A DNA stretch of 64,000 nucleotides from Cellulomonas fimi (GCF_028583725.1 NZ_CP110680.1:2790001-2854000); one strand, 5' to 3'; shown: positions 17,772 to 27,513, counted from the first letter of the stretch. Program-made: numbers and translations. Notes: generated from the sequence alone by a model not told the origin.

Positions 17772-19580
17772 TCACGCGCGGTCGAGCGACCGCTGCCAGT
17801 CGGCGTGCAGCGCGGCGAACCGGCCCCCGGCGGCGACCAGGTCCCCGGGCGAGCCGTCCTCCACGACGCGCCCGTCCTCGACGACGAGCACCCGGTCCGC
17901 GCCCATGACGGTCGACAGCCGGTGCGCGATGACGACGGCCGTCCGGTCGGCGAGCAGCGTGCCGAGCCCTTCCTGCACGAGCAGCTCGCCGGGCACGTCG
18001 AGCGAGCTCGTCGCCTCGTCGAGCACGAGCAGCGCGGGGTCCGCGAGGAACGCGCGCGCGAACGACACGAGCTGACGCTGGCCCGCCGACAGCCGCACGC
18101 CGCGCTTGTCGACCTCGGTGTCGTACCCGTCGGGCAGCGAGGCGACGAGGTCGTGCACGCCGACCGCGCGCGCGGCGGCCTCGACCTCGCCACGGGTGGC
18201 GCCGGGGCGGCCGAGGGCGATGTTCGCGGCGACCGACCCGGAGAACAGGTACGCCTCCTGCGTCACCATGACGACGGCCCGCCGCAGGTCCACGGGGTCG
18301 ATCTGCCGCACGTCGACGCCGTCGATCGTCACCGCGCCGGTCCGCACGTCGTAGAACCGCGTGAGCAGCTTCGCGACCGTCGACTTGCCCGCGCCCGTCG
18401 CGCCGACGAGCGCGACCGTCTGGCCCGGCGGGACGTGCAGGTCGAGCCGGTGCAGGACCGTCGGGCCGTCGCCGTACCCGAACGTCACGCCGTCGAACCG
18501 CACGTCACCGCGCGCGTGCGGCAGGCGGACCGGGTGCGTCGGGTCCGGGACCGACGGCTCCTCGGCGAGCAGGTCGGCGACCTTCTCGAGCGCCGCCGTC
18601 GCCGACTGGAACGAGTTGTAGAACATCGCCATCTGCTGCAGCGGGCTGAAGAACCGGCGCGCGTACAGCACGGCCGCCGCGAGCACGCCGACCGCGAGGT
18701 CGCCGTCGAGCGCGCGCAGGCCGCCGACCAGCAGCACCGTCGCGACGGTGACGTTGCCGATGAGGACGAGGCCCGAGTCGAACCAGCCGTTGAGGCGGAT
18801 CGACCCGGCGCTCGACTCGCGGTACTGCTCGGACAGCTCGTCGTACGCGGCCTGCACGTGCGGCTCCCGGCGGAACGCCTGCACCGCGCGGATGCCCGTC
18901 ATGGTCTCGACGAACCGCACGATGACGCGTGCGGCCGCGGTGCGGTTGCGTCGGTACTGCGCCTGCGAGCGGCGCTGGAACCAGCGGCTCAGCAGCACTC
19001 CCGGCACGACCGCGACGAGCAGGACGAGCCCGGAGCGGGGGTCGAGGATCGCGAGCGAGACCGCGGTGAGGACCATCGACAGGACGCCCGCGGCGAGCGT
19101 CGTGACGCCCCCGTCGAGCAGCTCGCGCACCGCGTCGAGGTCGGACGTCTGCCGGCTGATGATGCGGCCCGACGTGTACCGCTCGTGGAACTCCAGGCTG
19201 AGGCGCTGCGTGTGCCGGAAGACGCGGCGCCGCAGGTCGAGCAGGATCGCCTGCGACACGCGGGCCGACGCGCGCACGGTCGCCGCGACCAGCACCCCAC
19301 CGAGGACCGCGATGACCAGGTACGTCGCGGCGACCGCGAGCACCGGCGCGCTGTTCCCCTCGACCAGCGCGGGCAGCGCGTGGTCGATCCCGTACGCGAC
19401 GAGCGCCGGCCCCGACACCGCCGCGACCTGCGACCCGACGACGAGCGCCACGGTCAGCCACACCGGCCGCCGCACGGGGTGCAGCAGGGACCGCAGCAGG
19501 ACGAGCGACCGGCGCCGCGCCTCGCGGGATCGCGTGCGGGCGTCGTCGACGGTCGGGTGGTCGAGCGTGGTCGCGCTCAT
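17772..19580 (-). CDS. ABC exporter half-transporter with canonical ATP site residues
   Basis: Type IV (exporter-fold) ABC subunit: six membrane helices about 40-330 followed by a nucleotide-binding domain about 360-602. Walker A GATGAGKST, Q loop VTQEAYLF, signature LSAGQRQ (Ser-Ala instead of Ser-Gly), Walker B LLVLDEATSSLD with the catalytic Glu, and the switch His in IAHRLST. 602 residues, normal length. The ATG at 19580 overlaps the stop of the upstream half-transporter (ATGA), so the two form a heterodimer. It likely exports a lipid, peptide or drug; the substrate is not visible. Confidence 0.93.
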   Translation of the reverse strand: MSATTLDHPTVDDARTRSREARRRSLVLLRSLLHPVRRPVWLTVALVVGSQVAAVSGPALVAYGIDHALPALVEGNSAPVLAVAATYLVIAVLGGVLVAATVRASARVSQAILLDLRRRVFRHTQRLSLEFHERYTSGRIISRQTSDLDAVRELLDGGVTTLAAGVLSMVLTAVSLAILDPRSGLVLLVAVVPGVLLSRWFQRRSQAQYRRNRTAAARVIVRFVETMTGIRAVQAFRREPHVQAAYDELSEQYRESSAGSIRLNGWFDSGLVLIGNVTVATVLLVGGLRALDGDLAVGVLAAAVLYARRFFSPLQQMAMFYNSFQSATAALEKVADLLAEEPSVPDPTHPVRLPHARGDVRFDGVTFGYGDGPTVLHRLDLHVPPGQTVALVGATGAGKSTVAKLLTRFYDVRTGAVTIDGVDVRQIDPVDLRRAVVMVTQEAYLFSGSVAANIALGRPGATRGEVEAAARAVGVHDLVASLPDGYDTEVDKRGVRLSAGQRQLVSFARAFLADPALLVLDEATSSLDVPGELLVQEGLGTLLADRTAVVIAHRLSTVMGADRVLVVEDGRVVEDGSPGDLVAAGGRFAALHADWQRSLDRA

Positions 19581-21391
19581 CGGGCCGCCTCCACCTCGTC
19601 GTCGGCCGGTTCGTGCTCGGTCGCCGCGAGCGCGGTCAGCACGAACCGGTAGTGCGGGTGGTGCGCGAGCAGGTCGCGGTGGGTGCCGACGCCGGTGATC
19701 CGGCCGTCCTCCAGCACCGCGACCCGGTCGGCGAGCGCGACGGTCGACGGGCGGTGCGCGACGACGAGCGTCGTCGTGCCGGTGAGCTCGGCGCGCAGGC
19801 GCTGCGTCACCTCCGCCTCGGTCGTGACGTCGAGCGCGGACAGCGGGTCGTCGAGCAGCAGGACGCGTGGCCGGACGGCGATCGCGCGCGCGAGCGAGAC
19901 CCGCTGCCGCTGCCCGCCCGACAGGCTCAGGCCCTCCTCGCCGATGACGGTCTCGACGCCGTCGGGCAGGTCGTGCACGAACTCGGCGCGCGCGACGTCG
20001 AGCGCGCGCGTGAGCCGGTCGTCGGTCGCGCCGGCGGGGTCGACGCCGAGCAGGACGTTCTCGCGGACCGTCGTGGAGAACAGGATCGGGTCCTCGAACG
20101 CGACGGCCACCGCGGACCTCAGCTCGGCGCGCGTGAGGTCGCGGACGTCCACGCCGTCGACGGTGACGCGGCCTGCGGTCACGTCGAACAGGCGCGGCAC
20201 GAGCTGGAGCAGCGTCGTCTTGCCGCTGCCCGTGAGGCCGACGAGCGCGACGGTCTCCCCCGGCTCCACGACCAGGTCGACGCCCGCGAGCACGTCGGGC
20301 CCGTCGCCGTGGCCGAACCGCACGCCGTCCAGCACCAACCGCGCGCCGTGCGGACCCGCCGGCGGCAGGTGGGACGGCCGCGCCGGGTCGGTGACCGTCG
20401 ACGGGGTGTCGATCACCTGGAGGTAGCGGTCGGTCGCGGCGCGCGCGTCGAGCGTCATCGCCAGCAGCGCTCCGAGGCGCTCGACGGGCTGGTTGACGAC
20501 GGCCGCCGTCGCGAAGAACGCGACGAGCGCGCCGACGGTGATCTCGCCGCGCGCGGTCAGCGTCACGCCCACCGCGAGCGACACCGCGAGCACGGCCTCG
20601 GGGATCGCACCGAGCGCGAACGACACGCGCGACAGCGTGCGGGCCTTGTGGATCTCCGTCTCGCGCAGCTCGTCGGCCTGGCGCACGAAGTCGTCGAGCG
20701 CGTCGTCGCCGCGGCCGAACGCCTTGAGCACGCGGATGCCGTGCACCGACTCCTCGACGGTCGTCGCGAGGTCGCCCGCCTGGTCGCGGGCCCGCCGCGC
20801 CACGTCGCGGTAGCCGGTACGGAACCGGAAGCTCAGCCACACCATCGGGATCGCGCCCGCCACGTACACGAGCCCGAGCTGCCAGCTCGTCGCGACCATG
20901 AGCACCACGCCGACCACGAGCGTCGTCGCGCTCACGATCAGCATGACCAGCCCGAACACCATCCAGCGGCGGATCGTGCCGAGGTCCGACATCGCCCGGG
21001 ACAGCAGCTGCCCGCCGGACCACCGGTCGTGGAACGCCACCGGCAGGTCGAGCAGGTGCCGGAACAGCGACGTGCGCATCTCGCGCTCGACCGTCGTCCC
21101 GGGCGTGAGGATCAGCGCGCGCCGGCTCCACACGAGCACCGCCTCGAGCACCCCGAGCCCCAGCACCAGCAGCGCGCCGAGCACCACGCCCCGCCGCGAC
21201 GAGTCGGTCAGCAGCGGCCCGTTGACGATCGCGCGCAGCACCTGCGGGACGGCCAGCGCGAGCATGCTCGCGCCGAGCGCCGTGCAGCCGCCGAGCAGCA
21301 CCCGCGGCACCGCCGGGCGCGCCCAGGTGAGCAGTCGCAGCATCGCGCGGGGGGTGGCCCGACCGGCGGTGGTCGGCGGGGACGGTGGCAC
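19577..21391 (-). CDS. ABC exporter half-transporter with degenerate catalytic site
   Basis: Partner of the overlapping gene. 604 residues with six membrane helices about 25-320 and an ATP-binding domain about 355-590: Walker A GLTGSGKTT, Q loop VAFEDPILF (Glu instead of Gln), signature LSLSGGQRQR, Walker B VLLLDDPLSALD in which Asp replaces the catalytic Glu, and switch VAHRPST. One degenerate and one consensus ATP site is the hallmark of asymmetric heterodimeric exporters such as TM287/288 and BmrCD. GTG start at 21391; TAGGGT ends 6 bases upstream, so the transcript is probably leaderless. Confidence 0.92.
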   Translation of the reverse strand: MPPSPPTTAGRATPRAMLRLLTWARPAVPRVLLGGCTALGASMLALAVPQVLRAIVNGPLLTDSSRRGVVLGALLVLGLGVLEAVLVWSRRALILTPGTTVEREMRTSLFRHLLDLPVAFHDRWSGGQLLSRAMSDLGTIRRWMVFGLVMLIVSATTLVVGVVLMVATSWQLGLVYVAGAIPMVWLSFRFRTGYRDVARRARDQAGDLATTVEESVHGIRVLKAFGRGDDALDDFVRQADELRETEIHKARTLSRVSFALGAIPEAVLAVSLAVGVTLTARGEITVGALVAFFATAAVVNQPVERLGALLAMTLDARAATDRYLQVIDTPSTVTDPARPSHLPPAGPHGARLVLDGVRFGHGDGPDVLAGVDLVVEPGETVALVGLTGSGKTTLLQLVPRLFDVTAGRVTVDGVDVRDLTRAELRSAVAVAFEDPILFSTTVRENVLLGVDPAGATDDRLTRALDVARAEFVHDLPDGVETVIGEEGLSLSGGQRQRVSLARAIAVRPRVLLLDDPLSALDVTTEAEVTQRLRAELTGTTTLVVAHRPSTVALADRVAVLEDGRITGVGTHRDLLAHHPHYRFVLTALAATEHEPADDEVEAAR

Positions 21392-21397
21392 CCGTCC

Positions 21398-21403
21398 ACC
21401 CTA
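21398..21403 (-). promoter_or_regulatory. -10 element of a leaderless promoter for the ABC exporter pair
   Basis: TAGGGT on the minus strand, 6 bases before the GTG at 21391; no ribosome site. Confidence 0.45.
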
Positions 21404-21477
21404 CGAACCGCTCCCCGACGCCGCCCGGGGCGCCCCACGCGTCCTGCATCCCGAGACGCGCGAGAACGCGCGGCGGG

Positions 21478-22242
21478 TCAGACGCCCGTGCGGGCCGTCT
21501 TGGTGTTGTGCGCCTGCGCGCGCGGGCGGACGACGAGGAGGTCGACGTTGACGTGCGGCGGGCGGGTCAGCGCCCACGTGATCGTGTCGGCGATGTCGTC
21601 GGCGACGAGCGGCTGATACCCCTCGTAGACCGCGGCGGCGCGGGCCTCGTCGCCGTCGAACCGGACGAGCGAGAACTCCTCGGTCGCGACCGCGCCGGGC
21701 GCGATCTCGATGACGCGGATCGGCTCGCCGACGATCTCCCAGCGCAGGGTCGTCGCGAGCATGCGCTCGGCGTGCTTCGCGCCGGTGTACCCGGCACCGC
21801 CCTCGTACGCGCCGTGCGCGGCGGTCGACGTGACCACCACGACGTCACCCGAACCCCGCTCGCGGAGCAGCGGCAGGAACGCCTTCGTGGCGCGGAGCGT
21901 GCCGAGGACGTTGAGGTCGTACATCGTGCGCCACTGCTCGAGGTCGGCGGTCTCGACGGGGTCGAGACCGAGCGCGCCGCCGGCGTTGTTGACGAGCGCG
22001 TCGAGCCCGCCGGTCTCGGCGACGTGCGCGGCGAGCCGGGCGACGTCGTCGTCGGACGTGACGTCGGCGACGAACGCGTCGGCGCCGGTCTCGGCCGCGA
22101 GCGCCTCCAGGCGGTCGGCCCGGCGTGCGGTGGCGACGACGTCCCAGCCCTCGGCGCGGAGGCGGCGCACGGTCGCGGCGCCGATCCCGGACGAGGCCCC
22201 CGTGACGACGGCGCGGCGCGGGCGGACGGGGGCGGTGCTCAT
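21478..22242 (-). CDS. Short-chain dehydrogenase, YdfG-like (malonic semialdehyde / 3-hydroxy acid type)
   Basis: NAD(P)H-dependent cytoplasmic oxidoreductase, last gene of the pyrimidine/hydantoin operon. 254 residues; Rossmann motif TGASSGIG at 14-21, NNAG at 85-88, catalytic Ser139, Tyr152 and Lys156 (YTGAK). The C-terminal part VRFDGDEARAAAVYEG and PPHVNVDLLVVRP closely follows Escherichia coli YdfG, which reduces malonic semialdehyde to 3-hydroxypropionate. After a beta-alanine aminotransferase this activity would clear the toxic aldehyde. ATG at 22242 with a GGGAG site. The match to YdfG is from memory; the specific activity is inference supported by the operon. Confidence 0.9.
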   Translation of the reverse strand: MSTAPVRPRRAVVTGASSGIGAATVRRLRAEGWDVVATARRADRLEALAAETGADAFVADVTSDDDVARLAAHVAETGGLDALVNNAGGALGLDPVETADLEQWRTMYDLNVLGTLRATKAFLPLLRERGSGDVVVVTSTAAHGAYEGGAGYTGAKHAERMLATTLRWEIVGEPIRVIEIAPGAVATEEFSLVRFDGDEARAAAVYEGYQPLVADDIADTITWALTRPPHVNVDLLVVRPRAQAHNTKTARTGV

Positions 22243-22300
22243 GGGGTCTCCCTGGGGGTGCTCGCGGTGGCGCGGGTGGCGGTGGGGCTGCCGTCGCGCA

Positions 22301-23638
22301 TCACAGCACGTCGGCGGCGACGGCGTCGAGCACGTCGCCGAGGATCTCGAGGCCGTGCGCGGCCTCGGCGGGCGTGACGACGCACGGGGGCACGACGTGC
22401 ACGCGGTTGTCGGCGGTGAACGGCAGCAGGCCTCGTTCCAGCGCACCCGTGCGCACCCGGCCGATCACGGACGCGTCGACAGGTTCGCGGGTCGCGCGGT
22501 CGCGCACGAGCTCGACAGCCCAGAAGACGCCGAGGCCGCGGACCTCCCCCACGAGCGGGTTGCGGTCGGTGAGCGCGGCCAGGCCGGGACCGATGACGTC
22601 CCGCCCGACGGCGGCGGCGTTGTCGACGATCCCCTCGTCGGCCATCGCGTCGAGCGTCGCGACGATCGCCGCCATCGCGAGCGGGTGACCCGAGTACGTG
22701 AGGCCGCCGGGGAAGACGCGCACGTCGAATGTCCGGGCGATCGCGTCGGAGATCATGACGCCGCCCGCGGGCACGTAGCCGGAGTTGACGCCCTTCGCGA
22801 AGGTGATGAGGTCGGGCACGACGTCGAACCCGTCGAGCGCGAGCCAGCGTCCGGTGCGGCCGAACCCGGCCATGACCTCGTCGAGGATCAGCACGATCCC
22901 GTAGCGGTCGGCGATCTCGCGGACACCGCGCAGGTAGCCGGGCGGTGGCACGAGCACGCCCGCGGTACCGGGGATCGTCTCCAGCAGGATCGCGGCGACC
23001 GACGTCGGGCCCTCGGACTGGATCACGCGCTCCAGGTGGTGCAGCGCGCGCTCGGCCTCCTGCGCGGGGGTCGTCGACCAGAACTCCGACCGGTACGGGT
23101 ACGGGCCGAACACGTGCACGTGGCCGCGCGCGTACTCGTTCGGCACGCGCCGCCAGTCGCCCGTCGCGACGACGGCCGCGCCGGTGTTGCCGTGGTACGA
23201 GCGGTAGTGCGACACGACCTTGTCGCGGCCCGTGTGCAGGCGCGCCATGCGGATCGCGTTCTCGTTCGCGTCGGCGCCGCCGTTGGTGAAGAAGACCTTC
23301 GAGAAGCCGGCGGGCGCGCGCGCCAGGATCCGTTCCGCCGCCTCGCCCCGGACGAGCGCCGCGGTGGACGGCGCGATCGTCGTGAGCGTCGACGCCTGCG
23401 CGCGGATCGCCTCGACGACGCGCGGATGCTGGTGGCCGATGTTCGTGTTGACGAGCTGGCTCGAGAAGTCGAGGTAGCGGCGCCCGGACGCGTCCCACAC
23501 GTGCGAGCCCGAGCCGCCGGCCAGGACGAGCGGGTCGAGGGCCGCCTGCGCGGACCACGAGTGGAAGACGTGCTCGCGGTCCAGCCGGGCGGCGGCCGCG
23601 TCGTCGGGATGGATGGTCGTGCTGGTCGGGACGCTCAC
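22301..23638 (-). CDS. Class III aminotransferase (probable beta-alanine / omega-amino acid transaminase)
   Basis: PLP-dependent fold-type I enzyme, 445 residues. Motifs: substrate/PLP region FTNGGADANENAIRMAR, the aspartate that pairs with the pyridine nitrogen in LILDEVMAGFGRTG, and the Schiff-base Lys282 in LITFAKGVNSGY, followed by GLTYSGHPLAMAA. Class III members move terminal amino groups, for example beta-alanine to pyruvate. Downstream of dihydropyrimidinase and a carbamoyl-beta-alanine-type amidase, conversion of beta-alanine to malonic semialdehyde is the most economical role. GTG at 23638 with GGGGGAG upstream. 58 bases separate it from the YdfG-like gene. Confidence 0.92.
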   Translation of the reverse strand: MSVPTSTTIHPDDAAAARLDREHVFHSWSAQAALDPLVLAGGSGSHVWDASGRRYLDFSSQLVNTNIGHQHPRVVEAIRAQASTLTTIAPSTAALVRGEAAERILARAPAGFSKVFFTNGGADANENAIRMARLHTGRDKVVSHYRSYHGNTGAAVVATGDWRRVPNEYARGHVHVFGPYPYRSEFWSTTPAQEAERALHHLERVIQSEGPTSVAAILLETIPGTAGVLVPPPGYLRGVREIADRYGIVLILDEVMAGFGRTGRWLALDGFDVVPDLITFAKGVNSGYVPAGGVMISDAIARTFDVRVFPGGLTYSGHPLAMAAIVATLDAMADEGIVDNAAAVGRDVIGPGLAALTDRNPLVGEVRGLGVFWAVELVRDRATREPVDASVIGRVRTGALERGLLPFTADNRVHVVPPCVVTPAEAAHGLEILGDVLDAVAADVL

Positions 23639-23712
23639 GTCTCCCCCTCGTGCTTCGGTGCCGGGCCGGGACCGTGCGGCGCGGACGGGTGCGCCCGCGC
23701 CGCACGGGGATG

Positions 23713-24870
23713 TCAGTTGCCGCCCGGCTCGAGCGTGACCTCGGCCGCCTGGAAGTCGGCGCCGTCGACGTCGACGCCCTCGGCACGCAGCTCCCCGAGC
23801 GCCTTGTCGACGTACTCGTTGGTGTACGCGTCGGCGCTCGGCTCGGCCGTGATGACCGTCGCCCCCTGGTCGTTCTTGGTGTTCAGGGCGATGTCGACGG
23901 TCCGCTCCCAGGCCGACTCGTCGATGATCCCGATGCCGCCCGGCGACGGCCAGACGAGCTTGTTGACCTCGTTGACCTGCCACAGCTGGTGGCTGGCACC
24001 GAGCTGTGAGCCCGCGGCCACGACGAGGTCGCGCGCCTCCTCCGGGTTGTCGCGGACCCAGATCCAGCCCTTCAGGCTCGCCTTGAGGAACTTGACCGTC
24101 GTCTCCTCGTACTCCTCGTCCGACGCGAGGCGCTCCGAGTTGGCCCAGATCGCGTCCTGGAGCATCGCGGTGCCCTCGTCGTTCCAGTCGACGACCGTGA
24201 AGTCCTCGGGCTGGTAGAGCTCGCCGGTCGCGGGGTTCACGGCCTCGAGGACCTGCGCGTACTCGTTGTACGTCATGGCCTGGGCGGCGTCGATCTCGCC
24301 CGACAGCAGCGCGTTCATGTCGAACTGCTGCTGCACGAGCGTGACGTCGGTCGCCGGGTCGAGGCCGGCCTTCGTCATGCCCGCGAACAGCTCGAACTCG
24401 TTGCCGAAGCCCCAGTTGCCGACCTTCTTGCCCTTGAGGTCCGCCGCGGACGAGATGCCCGAGTCGGCGAACGCGACCTGGAGCGTGCCCGACCGCTGGA
24501 AGATCTGCGCGACGTCGGTGATGCCCGCGCCCTGCTCGCGCGACGCGAGGGCCTTGGGCACCCACGCGATCGCGTAGTCGACGGACCCGTCGGCCAGCAC
24601 CGACTGCGGGACGATGTCGACACCGCCCTCGACGATCTCGACGTCGAGGCCCTCGTCCTCGTAGAAGCCCTGCTCGGCGGCCGCGATGTAGCCGGCGAAC
24701 TGGGCCTGCGTGAACCACTGCAGCTGGAGCGTGACGGGGGTCAGCCCGTCGGGGCCGCCGGACGCGTCGGGCTCGGGGTCGCCGGAGCCGCTGCTGCACG
24801 CCGACAGCACGAGCGCGGTGGCGACGCCGACAGCCGTCGCGGTCCACGCGGAACGCCTGGTGGGGGTCAT
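23713..24870 (-). CDS. ABC solute-binding lipoprotein, NMT1/THI5-like (pyrimidine or related substrate)
   Basis: Extracytoplasmic receptor of the importer encoded upstream in the operon. 385 residues with a lipoprotein signal whose lipobox LSAC places the modified Cys at 25, then a two-lobed NMT1/SsuA-like fold. The segments TLQLQWFTQAQFAGYIAAA and VGNWGFGNEFELFAG are typical of pyrimidine-precursor and pyrimidine-binding members. ATG at 24870 with AGGAAGG upstream. Position after the permease and ATPase genes, and before the aminotransferase, makes it the specificity component for the operon substrate, probably a pyrimidine or its reduced/ureido derivative. Confidence 0.92.
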   Translation of the reverse strand: MTPTRRSAWTATAVGVATALVLSACSSGSGDPEPDASGGPDGLTPVTLQLQWFTQAQFAGYIAAAEQGFYEDEGLDVEIVEGGVDIVPQSVLADGSVDYAIAWVPKALASREQGAGITDVAQIFQRSGTLQVAFADSGISSAADLKGKKVGNWGFGNEFELFAGMTKAGLDPATDVTLVQQQFDMNALLSGEIDAAQAMTYNEYAQVLEAVNPATGELYQPEDFTVVDWNDEGTAMLQDAIWANSERLASDEEYEETTVKFLKASLKGWIWVRDNPEEARDLVVAAGSQLGASHQLWQVNEVNKLVWPSPGGIGIIDESAWERTVDIALNTKNDQGATVITAEPSADAYTNEYVDKALGELRAEGVDVDGADFQAAEVTLEPGGN

Positions 24871-24977
24871 CTCGGGTCCTTCCTGGGGGGCGGCACTGGC
24901 GGGGCGCGCTCGCCGGAGGGGGCGAGTCGCGGTCGGCCGCACCTGGCGTCGTCGGCAGGCGGGACGGGTGGGTGGCG

Positions 24978-25754
24978 TCAGGTCCCGTCAGGGACCGCGC
25001 CGTTGCGGCGGGCGACGGCGCGTTCGAGCGCCGCCGTCGCGAGGTAGAGCACGAGGCCGAGCAGGATCGCGCCGAGCACGAACGCCCACGCGCGCGCGTA
25101 CGCGCTGTTCGCGGCGGCGGCGGTGATGCGTGAGCCGAGCCCGTTCTGCAGCCCGCCGAAGTACTCGGCGACGACGGCCGCGATGACGCCCGTCGACGAC
25201 GCGATCCGCAGCCCGGTGAACAGGTACGGCAGCGCGCCCGGCACGGTGACCGTGCGCGTGACCTGCCACGACGACGCCGCGTACGCCCGCATGAGGTCGC
25301 GGTGCACGGGCTGCACCTGCCGCAGGCCGCGCAGCGTGTTGACGAACACCGGCGCGAACACCACGACCGCGACGACGAGCCGGCGCGGGGTCGTCGACGT
25401 CGTGCCGAACAGCGTGTTGAGCGCCGGGGCGAGCGCGACGATCGGCATGACCGACAGCGCGGCGGCCGTGGGCGACATGAGCCCGTCGACGATGCGGCTG
25501 CGTGCCGCGACGATCGCCGCGAGCACCGCTGTCACCGCACCGACCAGCAGCCCGACCAGCACGTTCGCGCCGGTCGCCAGCGCCGCCGACCACACGAGCG
25601 GCACGACCTGGCGCAGCTGCTCGACGATCGCCGTCGGGCTGGGCAGCAGGTACGGCGGCAGGTCCGCGGCGACGACGACGACCTGCCACGTGACGAGCGC
25701 GAGCACGCCGACCAGGACGGGTGCGACCCACCGGCCGACCCGGGCGGCGGTCAC
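24978..25754 (-). CDS. ABC importer permease (SsuC/ThiX type) A
   Basis: Inner-membrane subunit of a nitrate/sulfonate/pyrimidine-type importer. 258 residues, about six helices, with the EAA-type coupling loop near AYAASSWQVTRTVTVPGALPYLFTGLRIA. GTG at 25754 overlaps the ATPase stop as GTGA. Together with the second permease (26635-27513) it forms a heterodimeric membrane domain. Confidence 0.9.
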   Translation of the reverse strand: MTAARVGRWVAPVLVGVLALVTWQVVVVAADLPPYLLPSPTAIVEQLRQVVPLVWSAALATGANVLVGLLVGAVTAVLAAIVAARSRIVDGLMSPTAAALSVMPIVALAPALNTLFGTTSTTPRRLVVAVVVFAPVFVNTLRGLRQVQPVHRDLMRAYAASSWQVTRTVTVPGALPYLFTGLRIASSTGVIAAVVAEYFGGLQNGLGSRITAAAANSAYARAWAFVLGAILLGLVLYLATAALERAVARRNGAVPDGT

Positions 25755-26638
25755 CGGACGTCCACGCCGCGCGTCGGGACGCCGGACCCGTGGCCGCCGT
25801 GCAGCGCCTCGCGGACCGCGGTGACCGCCGCGAAGAACGCGGCGTCCTCGCGCAGGTCGTCGGTGCGCTCGTCGGCCCGCGCGAGGTCCACGGGCACGAC
25901 CTGCGCGATCCGGCCCGGCCGCGGCGACATGACGACGACCCGCTGGGACAGGAACACGGCCTCGGGGATCGAGTGCGTGACGAACACGACGGCCGCCCCC
26001 GACTCGGCGCACAGCCGCACGAGCTCGGTCTGCATGCGTTCGCGCGTCATCTCGTCGAGCGCGCCGAACGGCTCGTCCATGAGGAGCAGGCTCGGGCTCT
26101 CGGCGAGCGACCGGGCGATCGCGACGCGCTGCTGCATGCCGCCCGAGAGCTGGTGCGGGAAGTGCCCCGCGAACTCGGTGAGCCCGACGAGTGCGAGCAG
26201 CTCGGCGGCCCGCGCGGCGCGCTCGCGGCGGCCGACGCCGTGCAGCTCGAGCGGCAGCTCGACGTTGGCGGTGACGCTCCGCCATGGCAGGAGCCCGGCC
26301 TGCTGGAACGCGATCCCGTAGTCCTGGGCCTCCCGAGCGACGCGAGGTGAACGGCCGAACACCGCGATCTCGCCCGACGTCGGCTGGTCCAGGTCCGCGA
26401 CGAGGCGCAGCAGCGTCGACTTGCCGCACCCGGACGGGCCGATGAGGGACACGAACTCCCCCGCGGCGACGGTCAGGTGGATGTCGTCGAGCGCGGTGAC
26501 GGTGCCGGCCTTCGTGCCGAACACCTTGGACACCCCGCGCACGTCGACGGCGGTGGCGGGTCCGGCAGGCGTCGGCCCGGCCGACACGGCGGACGGCGAC
26601 GCGCCGGTCGCATCGGGGGCGGTGGTGACGTCGCTCAT
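25751..26638 (-). CDS. ABC importer ATPase (SsuB/TauB type)
   Basis: Energising subunit of the importer. 295 residues. Walker A GPSGCGKST, Q loop GIAFQQAGLLPW, signature LSGGMQQR, Walker B LLLMDEPFGALD and switch VTHSIPEA are all intact. A 30-residue Ala/Pro-rich N-terminal extension precedes the ATPase fold. ATG at 26638 overlaps the stop of the upstream permease, and its own stop overlaps the next permease start, so the three genes are translated as a block. Confidence 0.94.
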   Translation of the reverse strand: MSDVTTAPDATGASPSAVSAGPTPAGPATAVDVRGVSKVFGTKAGTVTALDDIHLTVAAGEFVSLIGPSGCGKSTLLRLVADLDQPTSGEIAVFGRSPRVAREAQDYGIAFQQAGLLPWRSVTANVELPLELHGVGRRERAARAAELLALVGLTEFAGHFPHQLSGGMQQRVAIARSLAESPSLLLMDEPFGALDEMTRERMQTELVRLCAESGAAVVFVTHSIPEAVFLSQRVVVMSPRPGRIAQVVPVDLARADERTDDLREDAAFFAAVTAVREALHGGHGSGVPTRGVDVR

Positions 26639-27513
26639 GAGACCTCCGCGTGGCGGTAGCGGCCCAGGCCGAGCCCGAGCAGGGTGACGAGTCCGGCGGC
26701 GACGAGTCCGAGCACCGCGGCGGCGAGGATGGCCGCCCACGGCTTGGCGGGGTCACCGCTCGCCGCCTGGGCGTACGCGATGACGAGCCGCCCGATGCCG
26801 CCCTTGGTGCCGGTGGACACCTCGGCGACGATGGCGCCGACAACGGCCGTGGCTGCCGCGAGCCGCAGCGCGGGCAGCAGGTACGGGACGGACGCGGGCA
26901 GCCGCAGCGAGACGAGCGTGCGCCCCCACGAGGCGGCCTGCGCCCGGAACAGCTCGACCTGCGCCGTGGTCGGCGACTGCAGGCCGCGCAGCATCCCGAC
27001 CGCGACGGGGAAGAACGCGAGGTAGGACGCGATGAGGGCGACCGACATCCACTTCTGCCACTCGAGCGCGCCGAGGTGGATGCGCCCGCCCCACCCGACG
27101 ACGAGCGGCGCGAGCGCGACGAGCGGCACGGTCTGCGACAGCACGACCCACGGCAGCAGCGCGGACTCGACGAGCCGCGAGCGCTGCATGACCACCGCGA
27201 CCACGACCCCGCCGACGACGCCCAGCACCCACCCGGCGGCGGCGACGCGCAGCGTGAACCAGCACGCCTGGAGCATTGCTTCGAGCACGGTCGGCGCGCC
27301 GGTCGCGGACGTCTCGGGCTCGCCGATGCGGGCGACGACGTCCCACACGTGCGGCATCGCGACGTCGTCGGTGCGCGGCAGGACGCTCGCCTCGCCGACG
27401 TGCCACCCGGTGTCGGGCACGACGGCCTTGACGACCTCCCACAGCACGACGAGGAGCACGAGCGCCGCGGCGCCCCAGAGCGCCGACCGGGCGGCGCGCG
27501 GGCCCGTCGTCAT
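26635..27513 (-). CDS. ABC importer permease (SsuC/ThiX type) B
   Basis: Second membrane subunit of the importer, 292 residues. It has one N-terminal helix (residues 12-30), an insert of about 50 residues with DTGWHVGEASVLPRTDD, then five or six helices with the coupling loop AQAASWGRTLVSLRLPASVPYLLPALRLA. ATG at 27513 overlaps the stop of the F420-type oxidoreductase gene (ATGA). Confidence 0.9.
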   Translation of the reverse strand: MTTGPRAARSALWGAAALVLLVVLWEVVKAVVPDTGWHVGEASVLPRTDDVAMPHVWDVVARIGEPETSATGAPTVLEAMLQACWFTLRVAAAGWVLGVVGGVVVAVVMQRSRLVESALLPWVVLSQTVPLVALAPLVVGWGGRIHLGALEWQKWMSVALIASYLAFFPVAVGMLRGLQSPTTAQVELFRAQAASWGRTLVSLRLPASVPYLLPALRLAAATAVVGAIVAEVSTGTKGGIGRLVIAYAQAASGDPAKPWAAILAAAVLGLVAAGLVTLLGLGLGRYRHAEVS

